A stretch of DNA of 20,580 nt from NAT127 sp041655035 (lineage in GTDB: Bacteria; Pseudomonadota; Gammaproteobacteria; Pseudomonadales; Porticoccaceae): assembly GCA_041655035.1 (NCBI GenBank), contig JBAZCN010000049.1, positions 1 to 20,580 on the forward strand, given 5' to 3'. This document shows positions 7,017 to 13,487 of the stretch, one piece after another. The first letter of the stretch is position 1. Every line of letters begins with the position of its first letter. Both the position numbers and the translations under genes were made by a program. Below the pieces are notes generated by a model. That model searched no databases, was not told where the DNA came from, and saw only the letters and a list, made by a program, of their open reading frames with translations.

Positions 7017-8183
7017 TTACTCCCGGACCACTGCGTTGGCGGGGACGATGCCCTGGGGAGTTACCTCTGTGCCGGGGGGGGCCTTGAAGAAACTGTCGAC
7101 CATGATCTGCTCATTGCCCTCGAGACCCTCGGCCACTATCCAGTGATTGTTCTGCTCGCCGACGATGGTCACCGACCGCACCGCAACGACATTGTCCTCG
7201 CCGACCACCAGCACCGTGTCGCCATGCTCCGTCCGCGTGACAGCTTTCTGCGGAATCAGGAAACTGTCGGGGAAACGCGCCTGCTCCAGAAGCACCCGGA
7301 CATACATCCCGGGCAACAGCATGCCCTCGGGATTGGGGACTTCAGCGCGAAAATTGATCTGCCCGGTGCCCGGATCGACATTGACCTCGCCGAACAACAG
7401 CCGCCCCTGATGAGCATAGCGGCTGCCATCCTCGAGAATCAGGCGAACGGGAATCGCCTCGTCGCCGGTCAGGCCAAGGCTTTTCTTGGCATAGGAACTG
7501 CGAAGGATCAGGGCATCGGCCGCGCTCTGGGTAAAACTCGCATAGATGGGCTCGATCTGCTGGATAGTGGTCAGGTGCGTGGCCTCGCCCTCCCCCACCA
7601 GAGCGCCTTCTGTGACCAGGGAACGGCCGGCGCGGCCGCTGATCGGCGCCTTGACCGTGGCGTAATCGAGATCGATGTTGGTGGCCTCGACAGTCGCCCT
7701 GGCGGCTTCGACCTCGGCTTCGGCCTGCTTCAGCGTGGCATCGGCGATGATCACATCGAGTTCACTGACCGCCTTGACCTTGCCCAGCGCCGCGATGCGG
7801 TCATTCTGGGCCTTGGCCTTCAGCAGATTGGCCCTCGCCACGGCGAGATTGGACTCCGCCTCGCGCACCGCCGCCCGGTACGGCGCCGGGTCGATCTGGT
7901 ACAACTGTTGCCCGGCTTCGACGTCGGAGCCTTCGACGAAATCCCTGGATTTCACGATCCCCGAGACCTGGGCCCGGACCTGGGCGATGCGCCAGGGTTC
8001 CAGCCTGCCGGACAGCTCCATGGTGACGACGACCAGTTCCGGGGTGGCGGTGATCACGCCGACCGTCGGCGCCTGCTGGGCGCTTTGCGGCTGCTCATCA
8101 TCGCAGGCGGTGAGCAGGCCGGCGAGCAACAACAGGGCCAGGGCGCGGAAAGCGCGGGGGAGAGATAACGCAGTGGGGCACAT
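7017..8183 (-). CDS. RND periplasmic adaptor (membrane-fusion) lipoprotein, AcrA/MexA type
   Basis: This 388-residue adaptor links the RND permease to an outer-membrane channel. The N-terminus has a lipoprotein signal ending LLTAC, so the mature protein begins at Cys27; the next residue is Asp, the Lol-avoidance signal that keeps lipoproteins in the inner membrane, as in AcrA. After the linker come the beta-barrel/lipoyl strand VSGIVKSRDFVEGSDVEAGQ, an alpha-helical hairpin of about 75 residues rich in Ala, Glu and Lys, the second lipoyl half VKAPISGRAGRSLVTEGALV, and the beta-barrel with GQINFRAEVPNPEGMLLPGM. I chose ATG 8183 over ATG 8201 because AGGA sits 7 bases before it while the upstream ATG has no ribosome site. 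It is the first gene of the efflux unit and diverges from the TetR regulator. Confidence 0.95.
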   Translation of the reverse strand: MCPTALSLPRAFRALALLLLAGLLTACDDEQPQSAQQAPTVGVITATPELVVVTMELSGRLEPWRIAQVRAQVSGIVKSRDFVEGSDVEAGQQLYQIDPAPYRAAVREAESNLAVARANLLKAKAQNDRIAALGKVKAVSELDVIIADATLKQAEAEVEAARATVEATNIDLDYATVKAPISGRAGRSLVTEGALVGEGEATHLTTIQQIEPIYASFTQSAADALILRSSYAKKSLGLTGDEAIPVRLILEDGSRYAHQGRLLFGEVNVDPGTGQINFRAEVPNPEGMLLPGMYVRVLLEQARFPDSFLIPQKAVTRTEHGDTVLVVGEDNVVAVRSVTIVGEQNNHWIVAEGLEGNEQIMVDSFFKAPPGTEVTPQGIVPANAVVRE

Positions 8184-8260
8184 GGTAACGTCCTGATACA
8201 TGTCCGAAAAAAGGATGCTGGTACAGGTTGCGAGAAGGCAGCCCGGGAAAGCAGGCTGGC

Positions 8261-8289
8261 ATTATCGTCACATATGACGTTATCGTCAA
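8261..8289 (-). promoter_or_regulatory. Predicted promoter of the efflux genes
   Basis: Read on the minus strand, TTGACG (8289–8284) and GATAAT (8266–8261) are separated by exactly 17 bp, giving 5/6 matches to consensus in each hexamer. Transcription would start near 8254, about 70 bases before the adaptor ATG. Both elements overlap the palindromic operators, so a bound TetR dimer would block polymerase. Confidence 0.7.
8263..8282. promoter_or_regulatory. Palindromic operator 1 for the divergent TetR regulator
   Basis: The 20-bp sequence TATCGTCACATATGACGTTA is an imperfect inverted repeat (TA-CGTCA…TGACG-TA). It lies in the spacer and -10 of the efflux promoter. The half-site TATCGTCA recurs exactly 18 bp later, in operator 2. 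Assignment to the adjacent TetR protein is by position and symmetry. Confidence 0.7.
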
Positions 8290-8300
8290 TATTGACAATA
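8281..8300. promoter_or_regulatory. Palindromic operator 2 for the divergent TetR regulator
   Basis: The 20-bp sequence TATCGTCAATATTGACAATA is a palindrome with a single mismatched pair. It overlaps operator 1 by two bases, giving 18-bp centre-to-centre spacing. It covers the -35 elements of both divergent promoters. A third half-site, TAGCGTCA, follows at 8299–8306 in the same 18-bp phase but lacks an inverted partner. Confidence 0.75.
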
Positions 8301-8319
8301 GCGTCAGAAAAATTACACT
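8292..8319 (+). promoter_or_regulatory. Predicted promoter of the TetR regulator
   Basis: A perfect TTGACA -35 (8292–8297) and a TACACT -10 (8314–8319) are separated by 16 bp. The -35 lies inside operator 2, so the regulator probably represses itself. The leader to the ATG would be about 50 bases. Confidence 0.6.
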
Positions 8320-8376
8320 GGACATCAAATACTAAAGCGCTGAATCACTTAAATCGAGGCAACGAAAGCGACCATC

Positions 8377-9018
8377 ATGCAAGCAATTATCACTGCGCCC
8401 CCCGGCAAGCGAGAGCGCACTCTCTCCGCCATTGTCAACGCAGCCATTACGCTGATTGCTGAAAAAGGTCTCGAATCAAGCAGCATCGACGATCTCATGG
8501 CCACGGCGGGCATGGCGCGGGGCACCTTCTACAACTATTTCCAGTGCCGGGAAGAAGTTCTCCACGCGGTGATTCAGCGCATCCAGCACGACCTGATCAC
8601 CGGCGTCGTCGCCCATCTCCCCACCGGCATGCCGCCCGCGACGATCATCGCCTGCATGTTGCGCGGTTACCTGCAGTTTTGTCACGACCGCTGCCAGATA
8701 GGAGCGGTCCTGCTGCGCATCGGCGGCTTCAGCCCCTGGGTGAAGGCCTGTCATGAAGAGATGGTCAGGGGATTTTCCCCGGTCGATGAGGCCCTGGTGG
8801 CACTGTGCGGGAATGCCATTTCGTACACCAGCGCGCGCACCTACCTCGAAGGCATGTCGAACAATATTCTTTTCCACCTGCTAAGCGGACGGCTCGGCGC
8901 CGACAATGTCGAAGAGCTGTCGGCCCTCACCCTGAGAGGGCTTGGCGTCAACGAGCCGAGCATCGAGCAAGCGCTGGCCACCGCCCGCGACTTCGCGGCC
9001 GCCATCGCCCTGAACTGA
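8377..9018 (+). CDS. TetR/AcrR-family transcriptional regulator
   Basis: This 213-residue protein has the N-terminal TetR DNA-binding domain: RERTLSAIVNAAITLIAEKG as helix 1, and the helix-turn-helix SSIDDLMATAGMARGTFYNYF at about residues 35–55 with the family-defining GTFYNYF end. The C-terminal 140 residues are the usual all-helical ligand-binding and dimerisation half, whose ligand cannot be read from sequence. It diverges from the efflux adaptor across 193 bp that hold both promoters and two or more palindromic sites. This is the standard arrangement of a local repressor such as AcrR or TtgR that is released by pump substrates. The ribosome site is modest: GAAAG about 8 bases before ATG, with GAGG further up. 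A repressor role is inferred from family and position. Confidence 0.93.
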   Translation: MQAIITAPPGKRERTLSAIVNAAITLIAEKGLESSSIDDLMATAGMARGTFYNYFQCREEVLHAVIQRIQHDLITGVVAHLPTGMPPATIIACMLRGYLQFCHDRCQIGAVLLRIGGFSPWVKACHEEMVRGFSPVDEALVALCGNAISYTSARTYLEGMSNNILFHLLSGRLGADNVEELSALTLRGLGVNEPSIEQALATARDFAAAIALN

Positions 9019-9080
9019 CGCTCAAATACCGGCGCGCCCTGTACCACTGGCGCCCCGGCACCGCTCTGCATCTGCCACGA

Positions 9081-9099
9081 CCCGGCCCTGATGGCCGGG
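9081..9099. other. GC-rich hairpin between tetR and aroC
   Basis: A perfect 7-bp stem CCCGGCC/GGCCGGG with a CTGAT loop lies just beyond the aroC stop, in the 82-bp gap between two convergent genes. No T-run follows on either strand, so it is at best a weak or rho-assisted bidirectional terminator. Confidence 0.45.
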
Positions 9100-9100
9100 C

Positions 9101-10171
9101 TCAGCCGATATGGTCGGCATTCTGCCCGCGGTGGCGCAGGGCGTGATCCATCAGTACCAGGGCCAACATCGCCTCGGCGATGGGTGTCGCGCGGATCCCC
9201 ACGCAAGGATCGTGGCGGCCAGTGGTGACCACCTCGATCGGGTTGCCCTCGATATCGATGGACTGGCCGGGAATGCGCAGACTGGACGTCGGCTTGAGCG
9301 CCAGGCGGGCAACGATGTCCTGGCCGCTTGATATTCCCCCGAGAACCCCGCCGGCGTGATTCGACAGGAATCCACGGCCGGTAATTTCATCGCGATGCTC
9401 CGTGCCTTTCTGGGCCACCGCCGCAAAACCGGCACCGATCTCAACGCCTTTGACCGCGTTGATACCCATCAGCGCGTGGGCTATATCGGCGTCGAGGCGA
9501 TCGAACACCGGCTCCCCCCAACCCGGCGGCACCCCGGCGGCGCACACCGTCACCCTGGCGCCGATGGAATCGCCTTCCTTGATCAGGGCCTGCATGTACT
9601 CCTCGAGTTCCGCGATGCGGGCGGGATCAGCGCAGAAAAAAGCGTTGCCGTCGATCGCCGCGCGGTCCTCGAAGCCGAGCTCGATGGGCCCGAGCTGACT
9701 CAGGTAACCGAAGATATCCACACCATAGCGGGTTTTCAGGTACTTCTTGGCAATGCCGCCCGCCGCCACCCGCATCCCGGTTTCCCGCGCCGAGGCGCGG
9801 CCGCCGCCGCGGTAATCGCGGATCCCGTATTTTTGCTGGTAGGTGTAGTCGGCGTGGGCCGGGCGGAACTGGTCGCGGATTTTCGAGTAATCCTTCGACC
9901 GTTGATCGGTATTTTCGATGATCATGCCGATGGGTGTACCGGTGGTTTTACCCTCGAAAACCCCGGACAGTATCCTGACCAGATCATCCTCGCGCCGCTG
10001 GGTGGTATAGCGGGATTGGCCGGGCTTGCGGCGGTCCAGGTCGACCTGTAGATCCGCCTCGCTCAATTCCAGCCCCGGAGGGCAACCATCGACGATGCAG
10101 CCGAGGGCCGGACCGTGGCTTTCGCCGAAGGTGGTGACCGTGAACAGTTTGCCAAAGGTGTTGCCGGACAA
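9101..10171 (-). CDS. aroC: Chorismate synthase
   Basis: This 356-residue enzyme converts 5-enolpyruvylshikimate-3-phosphate to chorismate, the last shikimate-pathway step, using reduced FMN. Family signatures are present in order: GESHGPALGCIVDGCPPG (16–33, with catalytic His19), the arginine-rich RRKPGQSRYTTQRRE (47–61), RPAHADYTYQQKYG (103–116, with His106), RGGGRASARET (121–131), and the C-terminal GRHDPCVGIRATPIAEAM block carrying the conserved aspartate. The length fits the bacterial monofunctional family. The gene starts 22 bases after the prmB stop on the same strand, an order common in gammaproteobacteria, so both are probably on one transcript. Chorismate feeds aromatic amino acids and also p-aminobenzoate for folate, a loose thematic link to the nearby folE. 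Confidence 0.98.
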   Translation of the reverse strand: MSGNTFGKLFTVTTFGESHGPALGCIVDGCPPGLELSEADLQVDLDRRKPGQSRYTTQRREDDLVRILSGVFEGKTTGTPIGMIIENTDQRSKDYSKIRDQFRPAHADYTYQQKYGIRDYRGGGRASARETGMRVAAGGIAKKYLKTRYGVDIFGYLSQLGPIELGFEDRAAIDGNAFFCADPARIAELEEYMQALIKEGDSIGARVTVCAAGVPPGWGEPVFDRLDADIAHALMGINAVKGVEIGAGFAAVAQKGTEHRDEITGRGFLSNHAGGVLGGISSGQDIVARLALKPTSSLRIPGQSIDIEGNPIEVVTTGRHDPCVGIRATPIAEAMLALVLMDHALRHRGQNADHIG

Positions 10172-10193
10172 CGCTCGATCCTCGCAAAAAAGG

Positions 10194-11111
10194 CTATTTT
10201 AGCGGAGTTTTGCCGTCGGCGGGCAAATCCTGGCGATGGAGCAGGAAAACGCCGTGCCCGCCGCGCTCGAACTCAAGCCAGACAAAAGGGATATCGGGAT
10301 AGGCCGCTTCGAGTGCCGGCCAGGAATTGCCGACCTCCGCAATCAGGATGCCGTCCTCGGTGAGATGGTCGGCGGCCTCCGCCAGCAGCCGGCGGGTAAA
10401 GTCCAGGCCGTCGACGCCGGACGCCAGGGCCAGCTCGGGCTCATGGCGATACTCCTCGGGCAAGGCCGCCAGATCCCCGGCATCGACATAGGGCGGATTG
10501 CTGACGATCAGATCGAAGCATTCGCCGCCCAGTGCCGCGAACAGATCGGACTCCACCGTCGATACCCGGTCGGCGAGACCGTGGCGAGCGATATTGTCGC
10601 GGGCAACGTTCAGGGCGTCGCCAGAAATGTCACTGAGCACCACCGCGGCTTCATCGAACAGATGGGCGCAGGCTATGCCGATGCAGCCGCTGCCTGTGCA
10701 CAGGTCGAGAATCCGCGCCGGCGCCGCCGGCAGCCAGGGTTCGAACCCTTTCTCGATCAGCTCGGCCAGGGGCGAACGGGGGATCAGCACGCGCTCGTCG
10801 ACGTGAAACGGCAGGCCGGCGAACCACGACTCGCCGGTGATATAGGGGGCTGGAATCCGCCCTTGAATGCGCTTTTCCAGCACCTCCAGCACTGCATTTT
10901 TCTCCGCGGTCGTCAACCGCGCATCGAGAAAACGCTGGTCGCCCTGGGCCGGAAGATGCAGCGCGTGCATCACCAGTTGCACAGCCTCATCCCAGGGGTT
11001 GTCGGTGCCGTGACCGTAAAAAAGCCCCTGTTCGCTAAAACGGCTGGTCGCCCAGCGCAAAAAATCCCGTACCGTGCACAGGCTGTCGAGAGTATCGGCC
11101 CGATGATCCAT
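10194..11111 (-). CDS. prmB: Ribosomal protein L3 glutamine N5-methyltransferase
   Basis: This 305-residue SAM-dependent methyltransferase modifies a glutamine side chain of ribosomal protein L3 (Gln150 in E. coli), aiding 50S assembly. An N-terminal helical domain (about 1–90) precedes the Rossmann methyltransferase core with LDLCTGSGCIGIACA (motif I, 135–149), the acidic end of beta-2 (LSDISGDALNVARDN), and the defining NPPY tetrapeptide at 205–208 that binds the target glutamine. The N-terminal stretch RFSEQGLFYGHGTDNPWDEA is characteristic of PrmB and separates it from PrmC, the release-factor methyltransferase. The length is close to the E. coli enzyme (310). It leads directly into aroC and diverges from folE. 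The ribosome site before ATG 11111 is weak (GAG about 11 bases upstream), but no better start is in frame nearby. Confidence 0.96.
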   Translation of the reverse strand: MDHRADTLDSLCTVRDFLRWATSRFSEQGLFYGHGTDNPWDEAVQLVMHALHLPAQGDQRFLDARLTTAEKNAVLEVLEKRIQGRIPAPYITGESWFAGLPFHVDERVLIPRSPLAELIEKGFEPWLPAAPARILDLCTGSGCIGIACAHLFDEAAVVLSDISGDALNVARDNIARHGLADRVSTVESDLFAALGGECFDLIVSNPPYVDAGDLAALPEEYRHEPELALASGVDGLDFTRRLLAEAADHLTEDGILIAEVGNSWPALEAAYPDIPFVWLEFERGGHGVFLLHRQDLPADGKTPLK

Positions 11112-11225
11112 TTCCGTCGCTCAAAAAGCGCGATTGTAACCCCGCCCGGGAGAATTCGCTTTACCTTTATTTCGCTCTGTCTTAGGGTTGCGCCTTATTA
11201 TTCTGCTCGATAACAGGAACACCCC

Positions 11226-11762
11226 ATGATTGAGGCATTTTCAACGATCATCGAAAGCGTCGGCGAGGACCTCGGGCGCCCAGGGTTGGTGGACACGCCC
11301 AAGCGAGCCGCCAAGGCCTTTGAGTTTCTCACCCGCGGCTACCGCCAGAACCTCGACGAAGTGATCAACAACGCGCTATTTCCCAGCGATTCCAGCGAAA
11401 TGGTGATCGTCAAGGACATCGAACTGTACTCGCTGTGCGAACACCACCTGCTACCGTTCATCGGCAAGTGCCACGTCGCCTATATTCCTGCCGGCAAGGT
11501 GCTCGGCCTGTCCAAGGTCGCCCGGATCGTCGACATGTACGCCCGCCGTCTGCAGATTCAGGAGAACCTGGTGATGCAGATCGCTACCACCGTCGAACAG
11601 GTCACCGGCGCTCTCGGCGTCGCGGTCATCATCGAGGCCCGCCACCTGTGCATGATGATGCGCGGCGTCGAGAAGCAGAATTCGGTAATGAAATCCTCGG
11701 CCATGCTCGGCTCCTTCCGCACCAACCAGGCCACCCGCAGCGAGTTTCTGGCGCTGATTTAA
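11226..11762 (+). CDS. folE: GTP cyclohydrolase I
   Basis: This 178-residue enzyme opens and recloses the GTP ring to give 7,8-dihydroneopterin triphosphate, the first committed step of folate (and pterin) synthesis. It forms a toroidal decamer in the cytosol. The zinc site is complete: Cys71 and His74 in SLCEHHLLPFIGKCHVAYIP, and Cys142 in ARHLCMMMRGVEK. The substrate-binding GLSKVARIVDMYARRLQ segment and the C-terminal MLGSFR-x-N block are also intact. It is shorter at the N-terminus than the E. coli enzyme (222 residues), like the compact FolE forms of Pseudomonas. AGGA sits about 8 bases before the ATG, confirming the start. This is the zinc-dependent type, not the FolE2/COG1469 family. 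The stop codon overlaps that of the convergent hydrolase gene, so no terminator fits between them. Confidence 0.97.
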   Translation: MIEAFSTIIESVGEDLGRPGLVDTPKRAAKAFEFLTRGYRQNLDEVINNALFPSDSSEMVIVKDIELYSLCEHHLLPFIGKCHVAYIPAGKVLGLSKVARIVDMYARRLQIQENLVMQIATTVEQVTGALGVAVIIEARHLCMMMRGVEKQNSVMKSSAMLGSFRTNQATRSEFLALI

Positions 11763-12679
11763 CCGGGTTGTACAGGTCGATCCGCGCGCTGCGCCGACTC
11801 CGGCGCGAAATCCCGGGACTCCATCAGATCGCGCACCAGCCGGGCCGTGTCCTCCAGGCCGTGGTCCATATGCAGGTGGTGTCCACCCGCGACCGGCATG
11901 ACCCTGATGCGCGGATTCGACGCGGCGAGCCGCTGGATGTCGGCGCTGCGGTTGATGGTACTTTCCCGACCGAGCAATACCCGCACCTCGCAGTCCAGCG
12001 CAGCGACAAAGGCACTGGCATGGGCTTCCGTGAACTTGACCTCCGACGCCCCGCCGAGGCGGGGATCGCCGCGCCAGAAATAGCCCTGCGCGGAACGCTC
12101 CACACCGCGCCGGGCCAGCGCCTCGGCGGCGTTCGCCGGCACCGCCAGCGGTCCTCGCCGGCGGGCGTCGACCGCCTGCTCGAAGGTGGCGTGATAGCGC
12201 GGTGTCCAGTTCTCGATGCGGCGCCTGTCGGCAATGGCAGCCGCCAGCTGTGCCGGCGCATTCCCAGCGGATACCGGCTGGGGGAAGAGACTGTCGAGCA
12301 GCACCAGCCCGGCGACGCGCGCGGGGTGAGAGCCGGCGAGAATTGTGGCGATAGCCGCGCCCCGGGAATGGCCAAGCAGGGTGAAGCGCCGCCAGTCGAG
12401 CTGATCGGCGATCGCCAGCAATTCACCGACATCCTGCCATATGGTGTAGGGTGCATCCGCCGAACGAAAGTCACTGCGCCCGTGCCCGGCAAGGTCCGGC
12501 GCCACCAGGTCGCAATCGCCGAGCAGGGGTGCGAGAAAATCGAAACTGGCGCAGTTATCCCGCCAGCCATGGAGCGCCAGCACCGGAACGGCATTGCCTC
12601 TCCCCCAGCGGCGCGCGGCAAAGCGCTTGCCGTAGACGGTAAAGACGACTTCTTCGCAAGCTCTCAGGTCGCCGGCCAT
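11759..12679 (-). CDS. Alpha/beta hydrolase of unknown substrate
   Basis: This 306-residue protein has the alpha/beta-hydrolase fold: oxyanion segment LALHGWRDNCASFD (34–47), the conserved APDLAGHGRSD (60–70), nucleophile elbow LGHSRGAA with Ser105, and a C-terminal histidine in AGGHHLHMDHG (His267 or His268). The usual acid strand reads VRVLLGRESTINRS, with Glu239 rather than the more common Asp after the GxxD-like turn, so the catalytic acid is uncertain. The family covers esterases, lipases, haloalkane dehalogenases and C–C hydrolases; nothing in the sequence selects one. The ATG at 12679 overlaps the sixA stop as TGATG and has AGG about 7 bases upstream. The same frame stays open across sixA to 13255, but that extension is the antisense-like shadow of sixA. 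It is the last gene of the gpsA operon. Confidence 0.92.
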   Translation of the reverse strand: MAGDLRACEEVVFTVYGKRFAARRWGRGNAVPVLALHGWRDNCASFDFLAPLLGDCDLVAPDLAGHGRSDFRSADAPYTIWQDVGELLAIADQLDWRRFTLLGHSRGAAIATILAGSHPARVAGLVLLDSLFPQPVSAGNAPAQLAAAIADRRRIENWTPRYHATFEQAVDARRRGPLAVPANAAEALARRGVERSAQGYFWRGDPRLGGASEVKFTEAHASAFVAALDCEVRVLLGRESTINRSADIQRLAASNPRIRVMPVAGGHHLHMDHGLEDTARLVRDLMESRDFAPESAQRADRPVQPG

Positions 12680-13161
12680 CAACACACCTGCCAGTCGAGA
12701 CTTCCCCCACCTTCGACAAAGGCGGTCAGCGTCAGGGCGCTGATCGCGGCGGTCGCCACGGTGCCCGCCAACTCGGGCCGGTCGGTCAACCAGGCCAGCA
12801 GAGTCCCCATCAGCGGCTGATGGCCCACCAGCGCCACTGGCCAGGCCGCAGGTGGCAGGCCATCGACGAAACGAACGACATCGTACACGCTGCCCGACGG
12901 CACCAGGCAGTGATCGACCAGGAACGGCGACGCACCGCCCTGCCGCGGCCACGCCTGATGGACGATGGCCGCTGTCTGCAGCGCCCGGACATAGGGGCTG
13001 GCGACCAGGGTCTCGACCGCTTCCGGCATTCGTTCTCGGGCGACATGGCAATTGTCGCGGACCCGCTCCCTGCCCTCGCTGGTAAGCTCGCGCAAGTCGT
13101 CGCGGATGGCGCTGCCGGCTTCGCCGTGGCGGATGAGATACAGCCGTAAATCCCCGCTCAT
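12679..13161 (-). CDS. sixA: Phosphohistidine phosphatase SixA
   Basis: This 160-residue member of the histidine-phosphatase (phosphoglycerate-mutase-like) superfamily has the SixA architecture. The phosphate-accepting histidine is His12 in LYLIRHGEAG, the phosphate-pocket arginine is Arg59 in LVASPYVRALQTA, and the second catalytic histidine is His114 in LVGHQPLMGTLLAWLTD. In E. coli SixA removes phosphate from the HPt domain of ArcB and, in later work, from the nitrogen-PTS protein NPr; which partner applies here is unknown. Its ATG overlaps the end of the DUF4389 gene by four bases (ATGA) and its stop overlaps the hydrolase start. The gene order with gpsA and the DUF4389 gene recurs in pseudomonads. 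Confidence 0.95.
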   Translation of the reverse strand: MSGDLRLYLIRHGEAGSAIRDDLRELTSEGRERVRDNCHVARERMPEAVETLVASPYVRALQTAAIVHQAWPRQGGASPFLVDHCLVPSGSVYDVVRFVDGLPPAAWPVALVGHQPLMGTLLAWLTDRPELAGTVATAAISALTLTAFVEGGGSLDWQVC

Positions 13162-13487
13162 GAGCCGCTGGGTGTTTCGTCGCTGTGGCTCGGCGGCTGC
13201 GCCGCGGTCGCGCCGGGTGCCGGCCAGTCGGCAAAGGGGAAGGGTTTTTCCTCACTGTTGAAGGTGATGAAGCGGAAGCACAGCCAGACCCAGTCCGTCA
13301 GGCTGGCGGAAAAATCCCTCAGCGCGCGGTTGTCGGCGCCGCTGATCAGCACCGCCAGGAACTGCAGCAGGGCAATGGCGCAGATCAGCAGCCGGGCCAG
13401 ACCGCTCAACAGGGCGAACACAATCATGTACAGCAACCGGATCCACAGCTCCGGGTCGCCGATTCGGGACTTCTGGTCATTGCTCAT
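13158..13487 (-). CDS. DUF4389 small membrane protein
   Basis: This 109-residue protein matches the DUF4389 pattern: a hydrophobic region at about residues 17–50 that can form two close membrane segments, then LRDFSASLTDWVWLCFRFITFNSEEKPFPFADWP, whose end (FNSEEKPFPF-x-DWP) is the most conserved part of the family. No biochemical function is known. The C-terminal 20 residues are a Pro/Ala/Ser-rich tail and probably disordered. The gene starts 11 bases inside the end of gpsA and ends with a 4-base overlap with sixA, so the three are almost certainly translated from one message. The tight linkage to gpsA hints at a role in phospholipid or membrane homeostasis, but this is only inference. Confidence 0.9.
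   Translation of the reverse strand: MSNDQKSRIGDPELWIRLLYMIVFALLSGLARLLICAIALLQFLAVLISGADNRALRDFSASLTDWVWLCFRFITFNSEEKPFPFADWPAPGATAAQPPSHSDETPSGS

Noticed and set aside
6930..8168. 412-codon open frame on the plus strand, plus others at 3459–4349, 4163–5215, 6038–7087 and 18973–20274
   Set aside because: All are opposite the RND, adaptor or lpd genes, with low-complexity Asp/Gly/His/Gln-rich translations typical of antisense frames in GC-rich DNA.
9081..9099. Intrinsic terminator for aroC or tetR
   Set aside because: The stem is good but neither strand has the following T-run, so it is listed only as a hairpin.
11112..11225. folE promoter candidates (TTTACC…TAGGGT, TTGCGC…GATAAC, TATTAT)
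   Set aside because: Each has poor spacing or a weak partner hexamer; a promoter must lie here but I could not choose one.
12680..13255. N-terminal extension of the hydrolase frame to 498 residues
   Set aside because: This part overlaps sixA in another frame, is Arg/Pro-rich and has no domain. The true hydrolase start at 12679 has a ribosome site and a TGATG junction with sixA.
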